From contig JAGTXZ010000018.1 in assembly GCA_018398575.1 (NCBI GenBank), forward strand, positions 1-64,000: a stretch of 64,000 nucleotides of DNA, given 5' to 3'. This document shows, one piece after another, positions 44,431 to 55,620 of the stretch. This DNA is from Ampelomyces quisqualis. Its lineage: Eukaryota > Ascomycota > Dothideomycetes > Pleosporales > Phaeosphaeriaceae. The notes under the pieces were generated by a model that worked only from the letters and a program-made list of their open reading frames with translations, was not told the origin of the DNA and searched no databases. Position 1 is the first letter of the stretch. Every line of letters begins with the position of its first letter. A program made the translations under genes and the position numbers.

Positions 44431-47400
44431 TTAGGCCTAAGCTGTTACAATCTATTCTACCTTAACCTTTTTTATTTGTTTTGCAGTCTTTATTTCCTTA
44501 TACCTACGCTTCTTTACAACTAAGGCCTTAGCTTACGCCTTAATACTCTTGTTAACACTAGTACTAAAGGTTTTCTATTTTTGAATTTACAAATTGTCTT
44601 ATCTGTTTCTAAAGCCTTGCAGCAACCTATCTAGAAGCTTCTCTTCTAGGTTTAGGTACGCAGCTTTAAGAATTAGATTGCTTCTTTAGTTACTTAATAT
44701 ATTTAACTATACTTAAATATTAATAGCTAAAAGATTTTAAACTATCTATTTCTTATCCTTAATCTTAGGTCTTAGGATTATATACTTAGCCTCTAATAGT
44801 TAAGACAATTTAAGATTTAATTACAAATAGATAGGTTACAGTTTATTTAGCTATCTAAGTACCTCTATTTATACAATCCTTTACCCTCTATTTCTACTAT
44901 TCTATATTAAGCTATAGTGCTAGCTACTATCTATCTTAATGTGCAACAACGCAACGCTCTATAGGAAAAAGAAGACTATTGTATCTAAAATAGTTCTTAC
45001 TATTCCTCTTCTTCTATTTATTGTATTAAGGGATGCTTAAAGCTCCTATTAGCCTAAAAAATCTTAGAGATCTCTTATACCCTAACTAAGCAAAACTGCT
45101 TAGAGTCTAAACCTCCTCTAAGCACCTGCATAGCTCTTATTTCTGCTAATACATTTTACTTTATTATAAAAAAGCTCTAGAATAAGTTCTTTACAACTAG
45201 CCTATATAAGATTAATAGGATTCTTGCCTCTAAGGATAACGCAGACAATTAAAGCTAATTAGATAAGAAATTACCTGCCTGTTACTCTTAGTATCAGAAT
45301 GTATTTAGCAAGTTAGTAGCTAATTAATTACCTTCTTATTATCTGTACAATTACAAGATTATTCTTAAAAAACTATTACTAAATACGTTTAGTCTTCTGT
45401 ACAAGTAAAATTAGAAGAAGCTTAAAGCTACTAAGGCCTACGTCTAAAAATACCTTTAGAAGAGTTTTATTAAGGCTAGCTAAAGTCCTTTTACTTTACC
45501 TATTCTTTGTGTACGCAAACTAAATAGAAATATACGCATTTATATAGACTACTAGAAGATTAACGCTCTTACGCGCAAGGACGTCTATCTAATCTCTTGC
45601 ATTAATAAGCTACTATTACGTTCCTCTAAAGCTAAGATCTTTACCAAGTTTAATATTAGAGCTACCTTTAATAAAATTTATATAGATCCTAACTCTAAAG
45701 AGTATACTACCTTTTGGACCTGTTATAGCACATATAAGTATAAGGTGCTTCCTTTTGGCTTGTAGAATAGGCTAGCAACGTATTAGCGCTATATAAATAA
45801 TATACTAATTAATTATCTTAATAATTTCTGTATTACGTATCTTAATAACATCTTAATCTACTTAGAAAATATAAACGCACATTAGGAACACGTTTAAAAG
45901 GTCCTAGAGCGCCTACGTACTACAGGACTCTAAGTAGACATCTAAAAGAGTAAATTCTATATAACCTGCACAAAGTATCTAGGTTACGTTTTAACAAACT
46001 AGGGCACTAAAGTTAACCCTAATAAGGTAAAAGTACTCTAAAACTAGGCTAAACCTACTATAGTTACTAGCGTTAAGTTATTTCTTAGTTTTGCTAGTTT
46101 CTATTAACAATTTATTAAGGATTTTTTCTGTGTAGCCAAACTAATTATAAAGCTTTAAAGTCTTACTACACTGTTTAAATAGACTATAGACTGCTAACAG
46201 GCTTTTAATTAGATTAAAGCTTTACTTCTAGCTATTTCTATGCTATCTTATTTCTATTCTAAGTATAACATAAGGTTAGAAACTAACGCGTTAGATAGAG
46301 TAATAGCAAGAGTACTCTCTTAGAAGCACTCTAATAATAAGTAGTATCCTATAGCCTTCTACAGTTACGCTCTATTTAGGGCTAAGCTTAATTAAGAAAT
46401 ATATAACAAAGAACTTTTTGCTATTCTAAAAGTGTTTAAGAAGTAGAGAGCTAAACTTACCTCTATACAGAGTTAAATCTAAGTGTATTTAGATTACTAC
46501 TCCTTAAAATACTTTATAACTACTAAGGTTCTTAATACATGTTAAGTACAATAGGCAGAGATTATTGCCTCTTTTAATTTCTACATTACGTACACGCCTA
46601 GTAAGCTTAACAAGTAAGCTAATATTCTAAGCCAAAGAGAACAGGACGTTAGCAAGGTTAAGGCTGCCTAACAAGACAATAGATCCTGTGTACTTCTAGG
46701 ACCTAAACGCCTAAACCCTCTAGTTAACTTTAAACTAGCTTAGAACTACGTCTGTAACTAGCTAGAGGTTAATATTTTAGCTATTTTAGTCTAATCTATT
46801 AGTGCCCCTCTAAATCTTAACTTGTTAGAACTAATTAAAGCCCTGCTAGTAGAGAATTGCTACTCCTTTAAGGAAGAACGCCTTACGTTACTATAGCTAT
46901 ATTATGTTTAAAAAAATCTACTACTATATTACTTATACCTATGTGTACCTAGAGATTCCTCTTTGTACACTTAACTAATTAGAGAGGCTTATAATTAGGT
47001 ATCTACTACTTATTTAAGCGCTATAAAGACGTATTAGCTTCTATCTTAGTAGTATTATTAGAAGAGTATAGAGGCTATATGCAAACGCTATGTACAAAAC
47101 TACGTTTCCTGTTAAAGATCCTATCTAAGACAGCTCTAATCCTAAGGTTTCTTCTATCTATTACTAATTCCTAATAGGCCTATGCAGCATTTGTGTATAG
47201 ATTTTAAGACATTTCTAATAGATTGTTATAGCTATAATCAAATTATAGTTGTTATTAATTGTCTATCTAAGCAAGCTGTTTCTATTCCTTACTATAAAAT
47301 AATTAACGCTTAAGAAATAGCTTACTTGTTTATCTAATAGGTATACTAATTTAGCTACACGCCTAAAAGTATAGTATCTAACTACAGACTCTAGTTTGTA

Positions 47401-48270
47401 TCTTAATTCTAGTCTAAGTTCTGTAAGATCCTAGGCGTACAACTTAAGCTTTCTACAGCCTACTATAAATAAACTAATAGATAAACTAAGATTATAAACA
47501 AGTATATTAATTAACAATTAAGGCCTTTTGTATTCTATTACTAGAATAACTAGAGTAACCTCTTACTAATAATTAATTAAGCCTAAGCTACGCTACTGCA
47601 CTCCGCAATTAGTATAGCACTATACTAGCTTCTGTTTAGATCTAAACTACAATAGAGCTAGAATTAAGCATTATTTCCTTTAAAACACAAAGATGTAAAT
47701 ATTAAGGATACCTTAAGCTTAGCTACTTGCATACATAAAGCCTAGCGCACAGCTAAAGATAATATAGAGAAAGCACAAAAATAGATAGCTGCTAAGGTAA
47801 ACAAATATTATTAACCTGTTAATTAGATAGTAGGTAACAAGGTTTACCTCTTAACCTAAAATCTATTTGTTACCTGCCTAAGTTGCAAACTTGCTAAATT
47901 GTAAAAAGGCCCCTTTAAAGTTCTTAAACAAGTTAGCTATTTATTTTAACTAAAGCTACCTAAAGGTTCTAAGATCTATAACGTGTTTACTCTAGACGTT
48001 CTCTGCAAGAACTCTAATAACCCCCTACCTAGTTAGCTAAGCCTAAACCTATCTAGCATTCTAATTTAAGGCGTTAAAGAATAGGAAGTTAAAGAGATCC
48101 TAGCTAGTAAGCTGTACTACTCTATCCTAAAGTATTGTGTAAAATAGGTAGGCTATAATTCTAACCCTACCTAGTATAATGCCTTAAACTTTATAGGCGC
48201 TCTATATATATTACAAGCGTTCTATAAACACTATCTAAAATAGCTAAAACCTCTATAAGTATTAGCTAAG
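44431..48270 (+). pseudogene. pol: Ty3/gypsy chromovirus Pol remnant (RT, RNase H, integrase, chromodomain)
   Basis: Plus strand. Reverse transcriptase at about 45,290-45,990 contains LPILCVRK, IDYQKINALTRKD, KVLPFGLQN, and the catalytic YLDD as YLNN at 45,838-45,849. RNase H (46,080-46,650) contains LETNALD and IAFYSYALFRAKLN followed by YNKELFAIL. The integrase (46,950-47,530) starts with a degraded zinc-binding region, then CIDFKTFLID, IIVVINCLSKQA, and a Gln/Asn-rich end. A chromodomain (48,075-48,265) contains VKEILASKLYYSILKYCVK and VGYNSNPTQYNALNF, which would direct insertion to heterochromatin. Gln codons are commonly TAG/TAA and Asp often Asn, so it cannot be active. The 44,431-45,240 part (protease/spacer) is poorly conserved. 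Confidence 0.8.
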
Positions 48271-48289
48271 TAGATTACAGCATAGAAAA

Positions 48290-51200
48290 AAGAAGTTAAA
48301 GATCTTACAGCATTGTAAGACAATTATGTTAGAGAAATTAAACTTAATATTATAACTACTATACTAGTAAGTAACAGCTATTAACAATAGAAGTCTTACT
48401 CTTCTATTAGATCTAATAGTAGACTGTTACTGCTACTAGTAGGACATTCTTAACTGTCTAAATCCCTAGGTATAGATACTAACGTACTACCTAGTTATCT
48501 TCTGTTTTAGCCTTACCTGCTATAAGTACTAGCCTCTTATACTGCTACCTCTTACTCTACTACTACCTAAAACGTTGCTGCCTACGCCTCCTTTTGCTCT
48601 GCTAACTAATTAGCTCTTAATGCTATTATAACATTTACTAGCTAAGCAACTACACTAGTTAACCTAGCTATACTTCTTCTAAGTAACCTAACTTTCTTAG
48701 CTATTACTCTAACCTCTCTAGCTAGCTCCTCTCTCTAGTAATAAGCGCTAACTAATAAGTTAGCGTTATTTATATTAGCTACTTGTACAGTACTTACTTG
48801 CATAACAGCAGCTAACTAAAACGCTACCTCCTTAATAGTAGCCTTTTACTCTAACACTACCTTATTAGACTTATCTCTACCTAGGGCAGTAAACCTATAG
48901 TTAAGGGCCTTAAAGAGGCTATTATACTCCTAGCCTGTATATAGGAAAACTAGGCAACACTTCTTATTTAAGAGTGTGTAATAAGCATACTTTTTAGATA
49001 CGTCTAAATAGAATCTAAACTTAATATCAAAATAGCTGTAGGTAAAAGCTCTTGCAGCCTGTAGGCAAACAACCTAATAGGCTAAAAGATAAGCCTTAGA
49101 AGAGACAAGAATAGGCATTATATGTATCTGCAGAAACAATTAGCTAATAATTAAATTAGAAGAGCAGTTAGATAGCTGTAGGTATATAAATGTATAGGAG
49201 AAGAGTGTAGAAAAGTAGTATACTAGAAGGCTAGCCTTGTATATATACTTAAAAAGCTTAAGGTAAAGTTAAGAACGTTAAACGCGCTAGCGCACTAATT
49301 AAAATAATAACAAACAGCTATATTACGTTATCTCAAAATAAACTTAAGGTAAATAAGAGTTTATAACAATTTAGAGAGGTATCTAAAACAACACTAATAT
49401 AGACCTAATTAATAGAGACTATTAATTTTAAGAAGAAGAGTAATATAATAAGCACATGCAAATACATGTTATATCTAATACCTTATAAAGGCTTAGTAAC
49501 AGATTATATAGGAAGCTAGTAGATTAGGACTAAAAGTGCTCTAATAGCGCTCTAACTTAGCTACTACGCCTACTATAAATATAAGCCTATAGCATAGATA
49601 GAGAATAAGTTTCTCTTATTCTTTTGTACAAGACCTATAGGTATATAGCTAATCTAGAATCTTTAATACAATACGCACTCCTATATACCTCTAATACGTA
49701 TCTAATTTAATTCTAATAGCTGTACCTACCTGCGTTGTTACAGCTAACTAGACAAATCTTAATTTTTCCTAACGTACCTAGAAGACAGCTAGGCCCCTAT
49801 AGTAATATATAAGGAATTAACCTAAGGGTATAATAGAACTATACTAGCTTAGGACTAGTCTCTACTAAAAAGTAACTTATTATTATTAGAGAACGCAGAG
49901 TAGTAATAGTAGTAATAGGCTAGGCCTAAGAGGTTATTGCTAAAGTCTAGAGGTAACGCTGCGTACAGCTTAAAGTAAAAAAGAATAAAAGTAGTAGTAA
50001 AGGCAGCGTAAAAGAAGGCCTAATACAAACTCTAGTTAGTACTTTTATAGATAAGAGATAGGCTAGCTACTATATATATTCTAGTTAGCTATAATCTTAT
50101 ACTATAATGCTATTATCTTCTATATACCTTAGCTTAATATATCTAGAGTAAGAACTAGGTTATTTACCTAGTTTCTGTAGCTAGGCGTTGCAATAATAAG
50201 AGATAATAATAGAGTATTAGAAGTAGAGCTAAAGGCTAAGGCTATTATACTACTATTCTAAGTAAGCTAGTAAGCTACCTTAAAGTTAAGCTTAGTGTTA
50301 TAGAACTATAGTAAGTTAGCAGAACAGTTATAGAATAGGTATAGCTAAGAAACTACTTACAGCCTTTAAGTACGTAGAGGTACGTGTACTAGCCTTCTTA
50401 ATATATACCTCTATATTCTTACTATTAGTAATAAGCTTATAGGCCTTAAGAGCTACGTAAAGAGCTAGATACGTAAAAAGCTAGCCTATAAACAACTTAT
50501 AATAGTGTTTTACTATATAATAAGAGCTGTACTTCTTACTACTATCTTATATATAGTTAATATAGCTGTAAACTACGCACTTCTTAATATATAATAAGTA
50601 GTTAAACTATATACACTTTAGTGTTATAGCCTTATTATTAGAGTTACTAGTTACTTTATAACTACTTGTATAGCAACAGCGCTTTAAGAGCGTAATAAAG
50701 TTAAGAAAAGAGTACTTAAAGCGCGTAGAAGATAATATTAGGAAGTAATTAACAGGTTAATTATTAGAAGAGTAGGTATAGTTAGTATATAATCTAGGCA
50801 CAGTCTAAAGGTAGAAGAGAGACTAAAGAAGGATAGTGTTAGTAGTGTAAGAACTAGAATAGAGCTAGCTAAGTGCTAATATAAAATTATAGTAGGCGTA
50901 TAAACGCACGCGCACAGTAGGCAGCTAGGCAACAAGTAGTACTAGAATAACTCTAGCCTATCTTTGCAACGCAATTGCTATACTATAATAGCGTAGGCTT
51001 TTATATTAAAGAGAGAGTAAGTAAAGAGGTATATAATAGGCTAAGCTTTGCCTAGCTCTTTGCCTTTTTAGGAAGAGCTTAGTCTAGCCTTACTACCTCT
51101 TTATAGACTAGTACGCACAGAAGGTATATAAACCTCTTCTATAACTAGTAAAGAAGCTTAAGAAATACAACTCTTTCTAGTACCTTATTATTCTATCTTT

Positions 51201-52140
51201 ACAGGCTAGCCTATAACAGTTCTTATATACTAAAAAAGTTTTTTCTTTACTTTGTATGCTCTATATACTCTATAAGATTAGAAAGAACTAAGAGAGTATT
51301 CTACTCTATTAGCTCTATATTAAGCAAGAGAGTAGAAAAAGTAGCTTATTTAGTAACTAATTAGTAGTGTAGCGCAGGGTATACTCTCTAGTTATTCTTA
51401 CTTAGAAAAGAGTAACTTTAGTAGAGCTAGAGTCTAGTAGCTTATAGGTTGTAATATAGTATTACTAAGAATAATAAAGTAAAGTAGAGAATATACTAAT
51501 ATACTAAAAAAGATAAAGTGTAGATTACTATATAGAATATAAAGCTTAAAGTAGTATATAGTACTATCTAAAAAGAAAGTTAAGAATATAAAACTATTAT
51601 TTTAAGTAGAATTATTTTTATTTTAGTGTAATGCGCAGCCTATTTACACTAGCACTAGAGTAGAAAGATATTATAATAGGCTGCTACTTAGAAAGTTTCT
51701 TAGTTATATAAAAACCTTAGGTCTTAGAATAAGAAGCTCTAGTATCTTTTGCACTAGAGCACTACAAAAGGTCTAGAGCCTAGAACCTAAATACTACTCT
51801 AGACTAGAACCTTTAGAATCTAGATAGCTACTATAAAATCCCTAGGATCTAGTATTAGCTATAGATATCAAATTTACAACCTTTATACTTTGGCAACTAC
51901 CCTAAGGGTTAGCTCCCTTACATAGTGTATTTAATCTAATCTATCTTTATATAGAGTAGAACAAGTAATCTAATCTTTTAAATTATAACAATCTTATCTA
52001 TAGTATTGCTCAGCTCCTACAGATTTATATTTGTTTGTTGCGGAGTCTGCTACCTTTTCATAGAATGAAACAAGTGATCCGATCTTTTCACTTACAACAA
52101 TTCTAATCCATAGTATTGCTTAGCTTCAACAACTTATGAC
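48290..52140. other. AT-rich decayed interval with one minus-strand coding remnant
   Basis: Between 48,400 and 49,100 the minus strand encodes a coherent decayed frame: QVVCLQAARAFTYSYF, YRFTALGRDKSNKVVLEQ, and a coiled-coil-like end (LAREVRVIAKKVRLLRRS). I do not recognise it; it may belong to another transposon. From 49,100 to 51,900 frames are short and interrupted in all six directions. Near 51,630-51,695 gcagcctatt is followed by its inverse aataggctgc. Confidence 0.4.
51956..52136. repeat. Direct duplication (109-bp offset) at the heterochromatin edge
   Basis: aacaagtaatctaatc at 51,960 corresponds to aacaagtgatccgatc at 52,069. The match continues through atcttatctatagtattgct versus attctaatccatagtattgct. 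The left copy differs from the right mainly by C-to-T and G-to-A changes. This marks where RIP-like sequence ends. Confidence 0.7.
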
Positions 52141-52493
52141 CCTCGCAAGCTTCTTGTGAAAAAGTTGACATGACCAAAATTACTTTAATTTACAGTACGC
52201 GCGCGAAGACGTGCCCTACGCAGCATTGTAGGAGCTATCTTGCCTAGGCACGCAGCGTGCCGAAGCTACGCAAGCCTGCCCAGGGCGCCCAAGCGCACGG
52301 AAACTTCCTCCTGGCGTAGGGGTGCGCGATACCTCCTACAGGAATGCGAGGTAACGTTTCTTGCCAGAGAAAACGCGTCGCGCGAAGCAGGTTAGGACAG
52401 CATAGCGGGGGCTCGAGGTAACTTAGATTAGGCTATGACTGTATGCGCTCCCTCCATGCGACTGCTTGCGTTGGAAACGCCTACGAAGTGTAT
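52140..52493. other. Transition from RIP-like to normal-composition DNA
   Basis: From about 52,140 the sequence regains TGA/TCA and CpG-rich stretches (for example 52,195-52,400). No gene is seen between here and the first euchromatic stop codon. Confidence 0.6.
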
Positions 52494-53549
52494 CTACTGT
52501 GACTTTTGGCCCGCACTATTGCTTCTTGCATCTGAGGTATCGTTACAAGCAACCGAAGGTGCGTCGCCTGCCTCAACATCATTTGCTTTCTCTTGCAGTT
52601 TCTGCTTCTGCCTTTGCCACATCGAGTAGAAGTTCTTTGTTGCCGATATCTGAGCAACAGTAAACAGGGCATGTATAATTGGAGTAAGGATCTTGAACCC
52701 CAAAGTCCAGCGGTCCAATGCATAAGCCCAGATATACAGGACTACAATAGTCTGTATGACAGTGCTGATGGGTTTCATAATCGTGGCGGAAAGCAAAATG
52801 TGGCTTAAGAATCTATGGTCGTTTGTGTACACCCGGTACAAGATAATAGTGAGTTGAGGCCAGAACTCGAATATGACATTGAACACCCCTGTTCCCTACA
52901 ATCAGCAAGCACAGATGGAAATACGGAGGATTGACATTACCCCACACGTAGCTTAGGATAAATTGCATAGTAGCGTCCGGTTGGTGCTCCCAGTTAACAG
53001 CCTTGAACACAGCAATTGCTGCGATAACAACAGTGCCTACATGATGGCAATCGGCTATAAGTGAAGACTTTGCACAATAGATGAGCTCGAAGAGGTACAA
53101 GGCAATGAAGAGTTGATTGAGAACAAGTAGGACTATCTTTCGTTAGCGGGGTCATGTCATGATGAAGTTGTACACATACCATCGCCAAAAGTCACAACGT
53201 TCGAGCCCCCAAAACGTGTGTCGAATGTGGCTTTTCCTGCCAGGATAGAAAAGAATGGTATGGCCGCAAATAAGAGCATGCTTATTCTGAAAGTGGCGCC
53301 AATATGGTGATTGATGAATCCTCTTCTTTGCTTGTCGTTCAACTTCTGGTATACGTCTCCATACATTCGATTCACGAAGAAGTCTTCGAAGTAACACCGC
53401 GACAAATAAACAGCAACAAGCGAAATGACGAGTATAAGACCAGCGTACGGTGCCAACTGCGAGACTTCTTGGTTTGGCATCATGGTCACTGCAGGCCGAC
53501 CTCGATGGTTGTTGAATTTATCAAGGTCTCGCCCCGTGATAGTGGCCAT
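52494..53549 (-). CDS. Multipass membrane protein, TLC-domain-like
   Basis: Three exons on the minus strand: 53,180-53,549, 52,941-53,132 and 52,494-52,888, giving 957 nt (318 residues plus a TAG stop). The introns are 47 nt (GTATGT...GATAG, branch CGCTAAC) and 52 nt (GTAATG...AACAG) and restore one frame. The protein has about six to seven hydrophobic segments, starting with APYAGLILVISLVAVYL. It has a conserved-looking FINHHIGATFRISM, then FELIYCAKSSLIADCHHVGT, WEHQPDATMQFIL and IIEFWPQ-type strings, and a polar Gln/Lys-rich cytosolic-like tail. The two HH-containing segments and overall layout resemble fungal TLC-domain proteins, which act in ER or Golgi lipid metabolism. That family call is from memory and moderate; the membrane topology is firm. 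It is the first intact gene from the telomere. Confidence 0.7.
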
Positions 53550-55620
53550 GGTGGGTGGGACGGAAGACGGCAGGTTTATTCGGATGCTGCAGGGGAAAAG
53601 GCTTCTGAAGGTGCAGGTGTTTGGCCTCTGGTGACAGCAGGTACTCCAGTCTATATGTAGGCCGGTACCACTTTCGCTTAGTAAGAGCTACTATCAAGGG
53701 GTGCCATAATGAGCTACAGCCTCGCGATTCTCGCAACTCCGATACTAGACCAGTCAAGAATAGGATTGTCGACGACAGGAAGCCGCTTGTCTGCAGGCGG
53801 ATGCCAAGGAAGCCCCAAGACTGCCGAGTGGAGCATAAATAACCCATCGTGGCAGGCCATATGACGTCTTTAGGGTGCTAAACATCATTTGAGCTATTGA
53901 GAGAGAAAGGCGATAAGCTAATGCGGTGATGGCAGTGCGCGCAAAGACACGACAGGAGATTTAATCTGGCAAGGGCGTTCCGCTAGCTCATGCACTTCCT
54001 CGGGAGGGAAGTATTACAAGGCAATCTGGATCTACAGGAGATTCTTCGCTAGAGGTGATACCTTCAGCGTATCGACAGCCTGTATCATGATGAAATTCTG
54101 TTCAGCCACGAGCAGTCTTCGGCGAGGTAACAATAACATTGTCTTACAGGTACGACACTAGTTCCAGCTACCAGAAGTCAAGGCGGAACCCTGATCGACA
54201 CGATTGTCGGCGACTGAAATATGTTGAACAGGGTGGCATGCTATCACTGTGGTACAAGGCAAAAGCAGTGTAGGTGGGTCACTAGGTCTGTGTGTGCGGA
54301 TCTACATCGGCTTCGGGAGGGGAGACGGGGGATCTGCCACTGGCTACAAAATCCGTGCTTTGAGACCCTGTAACTTATCAAGCCCCATGCTCAAGAGTCT
54401 ACTTCTCCTACCTATGCTTGATATTACTGTACGCAGACCGTAGAAGGCAGACTCATCCATGCGTCAACCCCCGTGCAAGTTTACTTGTGACTTAGCGCAG
54501 GTGCTAAATCGCGCGATGTTGGCAGGGATGGAAAAATGAAGCGTTCCGTGAAGAGCAGCCTAGCGAGCATTACTTTTAGCGGCGGAGCTCGGTCAATTTA
54601 CTTAGGCCCTTTGACGCCGAGATCCTATGCACGTTGTTGGTAGCAATGTCGGTGGCTGAGCTAAGCTAGCAAGGAAGCAAGGAATTATGCAACTATCTAC
54701 GGTACTGGCGGTGCCCGGAGGGGACGAACTACGGGAATGAGCAGTTTATTTTCGACGCGAACCCGTCGACACGGACCCGGGTTGAATCCCAATCCTTGGT
54801 ATAATGATGCATGGGGATAAAACACTAGTTCAACATCGCTGTACTCCGTACGGATGGTATCTGTCAGGAGAAGGTCCCTTGCAATCGCCCAAAATGTTTC
54901 CTACGATTGGCTTCTAGAAAGGCTACAGGCGCAACAAGCCCGTGCGGGGAATCCTTGGGGTTTTTCGAAGGGAAGCATTGGGCCCGAGTATAGAACCACT
55001 TCTCCCTGGACAAAGTTAGCAAAATACATCTTGAAACATTTTTTTGCACGGCGTGTATCCTTATCTCACTAAACTTGCTCACAATACGGCTATGATATCA
55101 GTATACCAGAGGTATTCTATCAGCCGCTCATTATACCGGCTCGACTGTATTATCTTCGGGAAGCTTAAGTGACTGAATAGCACCGAGGACACGGATGTGC
55201 GCGTCATCGGATCCCTGGAGAGATGCGCCTCACATATAGACGTGTACTCTGTACGACAGCCAGCGAGCTCTTGACGACAACTCGCTGCCCAATGTCAATA
55301 TGGACGGGGCCTGGGCTGTCAACGACGTTGATAGAAGACCGAACAAGCTTTCGGAAATGTCTTTGGCTCCTTGGCGAAGGATGATTTTTGGGCAAGCACG
55401 GCTGACGAACGCCCGACGTCATACTCGGGCCTGAAAGTCACACAAGACAACAATTGCAAGAGATTTCCCGTGCGAATAATTGTTGCTCGCAATACCTAAC
55501 AATGGTTTTGTTGTTAGGCCCGGGCGGCCGAGTAACATGATGGCGTGGTTGATTTGTAATCGCCACTGGATGACCTCGAGCCGCCGCGAGAATCTAGTGA
55601 CCTCAACACCGACAACCGCA
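53550..55620. other. Intergenic interval, no gene supported
   Basis: About 2.1 kb of normal-composition DNA between the starts of the minus-strand membrane protein gene and the plus-strand carrier gene. Short frames on both strands (for example 54,249-54,443 and 54,854-55,082) have no recognisable domains and overlap each other on opposite strands. It presumably holds both promoters. Confidence 0.5.

Noticed and set aside
86..52140. Possible alternative genetic code (TAG/TAA as Gln)
   Set aside because: Frames become coherent when TAG/TAA are read as Gln, but the six euchromatic genes use TAG, TAA and TGA as stops, and the pattern is explained by CAG/CAA decay. His-to-Tyr, Asp-to-Asn and Gly-to-Arg/Ser changes accompany it.
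48290..52140. 3' LTR of the gypsy element
   Set aside because: I looked for a repeat of sequence found 5' of gag but could not identify a convincing LTR pair by eye; self-alignment would be needed.
54770..54800. tRNA-like GGGTTGAATCCC
   Set aside because: The string resembles a T-loop, but the flanks do not form a T-stem, acceptor stem or anticodon arm.
53304..55422. Several overlapping ORFs upstream of the carrier gene
   Set aside because: Short, on both strands, without domains; those below 53,549 are shadows of the membrane protein.
55480..55620. Longer N-terminus for the carrier (upstream in-frame Met codons)
   Set aside because: The upstream segment looks like leader sequence, with no family resemblance; the ATG at 55,621 begins the conserved-looking acidic leader.
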